Part shown: positions 5,714 to 7,360 of the stretch, one piece after another | Layout: each line of letters begins with the position of its first letter | Numbering within the stretch: the first letter of the stretch is position 1 | Assembly: GCA_947462525.1 (NCBI GenBank) | Contig: CANHPK010000074.1 | Span: forward strand, 1 to 7,360 | Origin: Roseiflexaceae bacterium | Lineage (GTDB): Bacteria > Chloroflexota > Chloroflexia > Chloroflexales > Roseiflexaceae | DNA: 7,360 bases | Reading direction: 5' to 3' | Made by a program: the position numbers and the translations under genes | The notes under the pieces: model-generated | Told to the model about the DNA's origin: nothing | The model's database searches: none | The model's input: the letters and a program-made list of their open reading frames with translations, nothing else

Positions 5714-6696
5714 CAACACAACCGGTGCGCGATGCGGCGCTCGCTGTCGATGTGGTCATTGTGTCGTGGAACACGCGTGACCTGTTGCGTGATTGTCTGC
5801 GCCAGTTGCTAGCCGAAGACGTGGTGCGCCGGGTGGTGGTGGTCGACAACGGGTCACACGATGGCAGTGCGACGATGGTCGCTGCCGAGTTCCCCGAGGT
5901 GGTCTGTATCGCCGAACGCACCAACCATGGTTTTGCCGGCGGCAACAACATCGGGTTGCGGGTGGTGTTGGCAGATCAGACGGCGCCGTATATCTGTAGC
6001 CTCAACCCCGACACACGGGTCCAGCGCGGGGCAATCCAACGCATGGTCACGTATTTGGCGGGACACCCCGAGGTGGTCGGCGTTGGTCCTTTGTTGCGTT
6101 ACGGCGATGGCAGCTGGCAGTCGTCGCGGCGTCGGTTCCCCACCTTGGGGACATACCTGGCCGAAAGCACACCGCTGGCACAGTGGTGGCCGCGCAATCG
6201 CTGGATCGCACACTATCACATGGCCGACGCGCCGCAGGATGCCATCACCGCCGCGGATTGGTTGGTCGGTGCGGCGCTGGTGGTGCGCAGTGCGCGGGTG
6301 CGTGCGGTCGGATTGTTCGACGCCGGGTTCGCCCTTTACTCCGAAGAACTCGAATGGCAGCGCCGTCTGACCGACGGGCAAGCGGGCCGTATGGTCTATC
6401 TGCCCGGCGCGGTCATCGAGCATTACGAGGGGCAGAGCAGCAGCCAAATCCCCACCCAGCGCCTGGTCTGGTTTGTCGGGAGCAGGCTCCGTGACGCGCA
6501 GTTGGCGTTGGGGAGCTGGATGCGTATGCTCATCCAGGTTGCCTATCTGGCGATGTACGGCGTGGAGTGGCTCAGCGAGGCGTTCAAGTGGCTCATCGGG
6601 CATCGCCGTGCGCTCCGTGCCGACCGGCTGAGGACCTACACCGCGGTTGTGAAAGCTGTCATACAGTGGCGCATGGCGCCGGTGCAGATATGGTAG
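5710..6696 (+). CDS. Glycosyltransferase family 2, WbbL-like (second copy)
   Basis: A 328-residue protein starting at ATG 5710, which overlaps the previous stop as ATGA. GGAGGG at 5699-5704 gives it a strong ribosome binding site as well. The motif order matches the first gene of the operon: VDVVIVSWNTRDLL (13-26), VVVVDNGSHDGSA (42-54), NHGFAGGNNIGL (72-83), LNPDT (98-102), WLVGAALVVR (184-193) and FALYSEELEWQRRL (207-220), with the acidic EE-x-E-W segment standing where the first copy has EEVDW. Residues about 265-300 form amphipathic or hydrophobic helices that may touch the membrane. It probably adds a different residue to the same glycan as its paralogue, acting in the cytoplasm on a lipid-linked acceptor; that role is inferred. 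The operon appears to end here, since 82 nt follow before the next start, although no terminator was seen. Confidence 0.92.
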   Translation: MTTQPVRDAALAVDVVIVSWNTRDLLRDCLRQLLAEDVVRRVVVVDNGSHDGSATMVAAEFPEVVCIAERTNHGFAGGNNIGLRVVLADQTAPYICSLNPDTRVQRGAIQRMVTYLAGHPEVVGVGPLLRYGDGSWQSSRRRFPTLGTYLAESTPLAQWWPRNRWIAHYHMADAPQDAITAADWLVGAALVVRSARVRAVGLFDAGFALYSEELEWQRRLTDGQAGRMVYLPGAVIEHYEGQSSSQIPTQRLVWFVGSRLRDAQLALGSWMRMLIQVAYLAMYGVEWLSEAFKWLIGHRRALRADRLRTYTAVVKAVIQWRMAPVQIW

Positions 6697-6766
6697 GATG
6701 GTTGCGTCCCAGCCCGGTGTGATGTGTGTGATACGTGGGTCTCGTTCGAGCCCCCCGCAATAGACG

Positions 6767-6772
6767 AAGGAG
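6767..6772 (+). promoter_or_regulatory. Shine-Dalgarno site fixing the GTG start at 6779
   Basis: AAGGAG lies six bases before GTG 6779-6781. It favours this start over the in-frame ATG at 6794. In the 82-nt gap ahead of it I found no promoter with acceptable spacing and no terminator. Confidence 0.75.
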
Positions 6773-6778
6773 ATTATT

Positions 6779-7360
6779 GTGCGACTCGTGACCATGCAGA
6801 CCAAAAGCGGCAGTGTACACATTGGTGCCCTGCGCAACAACGACACCGAGATTGTCTTGCTCGACAGCGTTGCTTCGTCGATGCTCGAACTCATCGACGG
6901 CGGCGCCGATGCACTGGCCCGTGCCAAATCAGCGTTCGCGGCAGCCGCAACGGTCCTCAAACGCGCCGACGTGACGTTGCTGGCCCCCATCCCACGGCCC
7001 AAGCAGAACGTGATGTGCCTCGGGATGAACTACGTGGCGCACGCCATCGAGTCTGATCTGGCGCGCGGGCGCGAACCAAAGCTGCCCGAGTTCCCCGTCT
7101 TCTTCTCCAAAGCACTCAACTCGGTCTGTGGTGACGGCGCCGAGGTACCACTCGACCCCAACGTAACCAGCCAGCTGGATTACGAGGTCGAACTGGCCTA
7201 TATCTTCGGCAAGACCGCCAAGAACGTCAAAAAAGAAGACGCCCTCAGTTATGTCTTCGGCTACACCATTCTCAACGATATTTCGGCCCGTGACCTGCAG
7301 AACCGCCACCAGCAGTTCTTCAAGGGCAAGAGCCTCGACAACAGCGGACCCATCGGGCCC
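6779..7360 (+). CDS. Fumarylacetoacetate hydrolase (FAH) family protein, 5' part (runs off right edge)
   Basis: The first 194 codons of a gene that continues past the window; relatives have about 280-300 residues. It starts at GTG 6779 behind AAGGAG. Residues 1-70 match the N-terminal beta domain seen in bacterial members. The FAH fold then begins with QNVMCLGMNYVAHAIE (76-91), containing the His88-x-x-Glu91 pair that corresponds to the catalytic dyad of human FAHD1. It continues with FPVFFSKALNSVCGDG (105-120), DYEVELA (134-140), GYTILNDISARDLQ (161-174) and KGKSLDNSGPIGP (182-194). Glu136, Glu138 and Asp167 fit the Mg2+/Mn2+ ligands, with the same 31-residue spacing from first Glu to Asp as in FAHD1. 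The family cleaves or decarboxylates beta-keto acids (acylpyruvates, oxaloacetate, homoprotocatechuate intermediates). The exact substrate cannot be read from sequence. It is probably unrelated to the upstream glycosyltransferases. Confidence 0.92.
   Translation, partial: MRLVTMQTKSGSVHIGALRNNDTEIVLLDSVASSMLELIDGGADALARAKSAFAAAATVLKRADVTLLAPIPRPKQNVMCLGMNYVAHAIESDLARGREPKLPEFPVFFSKALNSVCGDGAEVPLDPNVTSQLDYEVELAYIFGKTAKNVKKEDALSYVFGYTILNDISARDLQNRHQQFFKGKSLDNSGPIGP

Noticed and set aside
6655..6735. Promoter or terminator between the third glycosyltransferase and the FAH gene
   Set aside because: Candidate hexamers have wrong spacing (for example TTGCGT and TGATAC are 21 bp apart). The GGCGC-ATG-GCGCC hairpin at the end of the coding region has no T tract after it.
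6716..6735. TGTGATG/TGTGTGATA repeat as a CRP-type operator
   Set aside because: The halves are direct, not inverted, and there is no TCACA partner, so it does not fit a CRP/FNR site. It is probably low-complexity sequence.
5854..7002. 382-codon open frame on the minus strand
   Set aside because: It lies antisense to two well-supported genes (third glycosyltransferase and FAH protein) and spans the gap between them. It shows no family motif, and such long shadow frames are expected opposite GC-rich coding sequence.

Overview
The window reads as GC-rich (roughly 60% by eye) bacterial chromosome, densely packed, with strong Shine-Dalgarno sites, GTG starts and short overlaps between genes. The gene content fits a Chloroflexota-type genome: an LCP ligase carrying an N-terminal zinc-finger-like domain, a membrane-anchored clan-A glycosidase, and WbbL-like and WaaE-like glycosyltransferases. 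No single marker in the window proves that placement, so it is a low-to-moderate confidence inference. No insertion sequence, CRISPR array, prophage gene or toxin system was seen.

Left half, minus strand (3282 down to 1): three genes run leftwards with 4-nt ATGA overlaps at both junctions. They are a LytR-CpsA-Psr (LCP) protein with a cytoplasmic HxxxCxxC motif, a membrane-anchored glycoside-hydrolase-like protein with both clan-A glutamates in place, and an iron-containing alcohol dehydrogenase cut off by the left edge.

Middle (about 3283-3521): an intergenic regulatory region. A good sigma70-type promoter reads rightwards into a complete tRNA-Cys(GCA) with encoded CCA. A second, weaker promoter reads leftwards into the LCP gene, and the two promoters overlap physically. 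A probable terminator follows the tRNA. After it comes a small tryptophan-rich protein of unknown function with an excellent ribosome binding site.

Right half, plus strand (3984-6696): three GT2-type glycosyltransferases in an apparent operon, again with ATGA overlaps. Genes 1 and 3 are WbbL-like paralogues, and gene 2 is a different, WaaE/LgtF-like type. After an 82-nt gap, a fumarylacetoacetate-hydrolase-family gene with its own strong ribosome binding site runs off the right edge.

Reading the region together: the glycosyltransferases could build a surface or wall glycan, the LCP protein could attach a polyprenyl-linked glycan to the cell wall, and the anchored glycosidase could trim it. 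This is inference from family membership and proximity. No flippase, polymerase or initiating phosphoglycosyltransferase is present in the window. The alcohol dehydrogenase and the FAH protein look metabolic rather than glycan-related.
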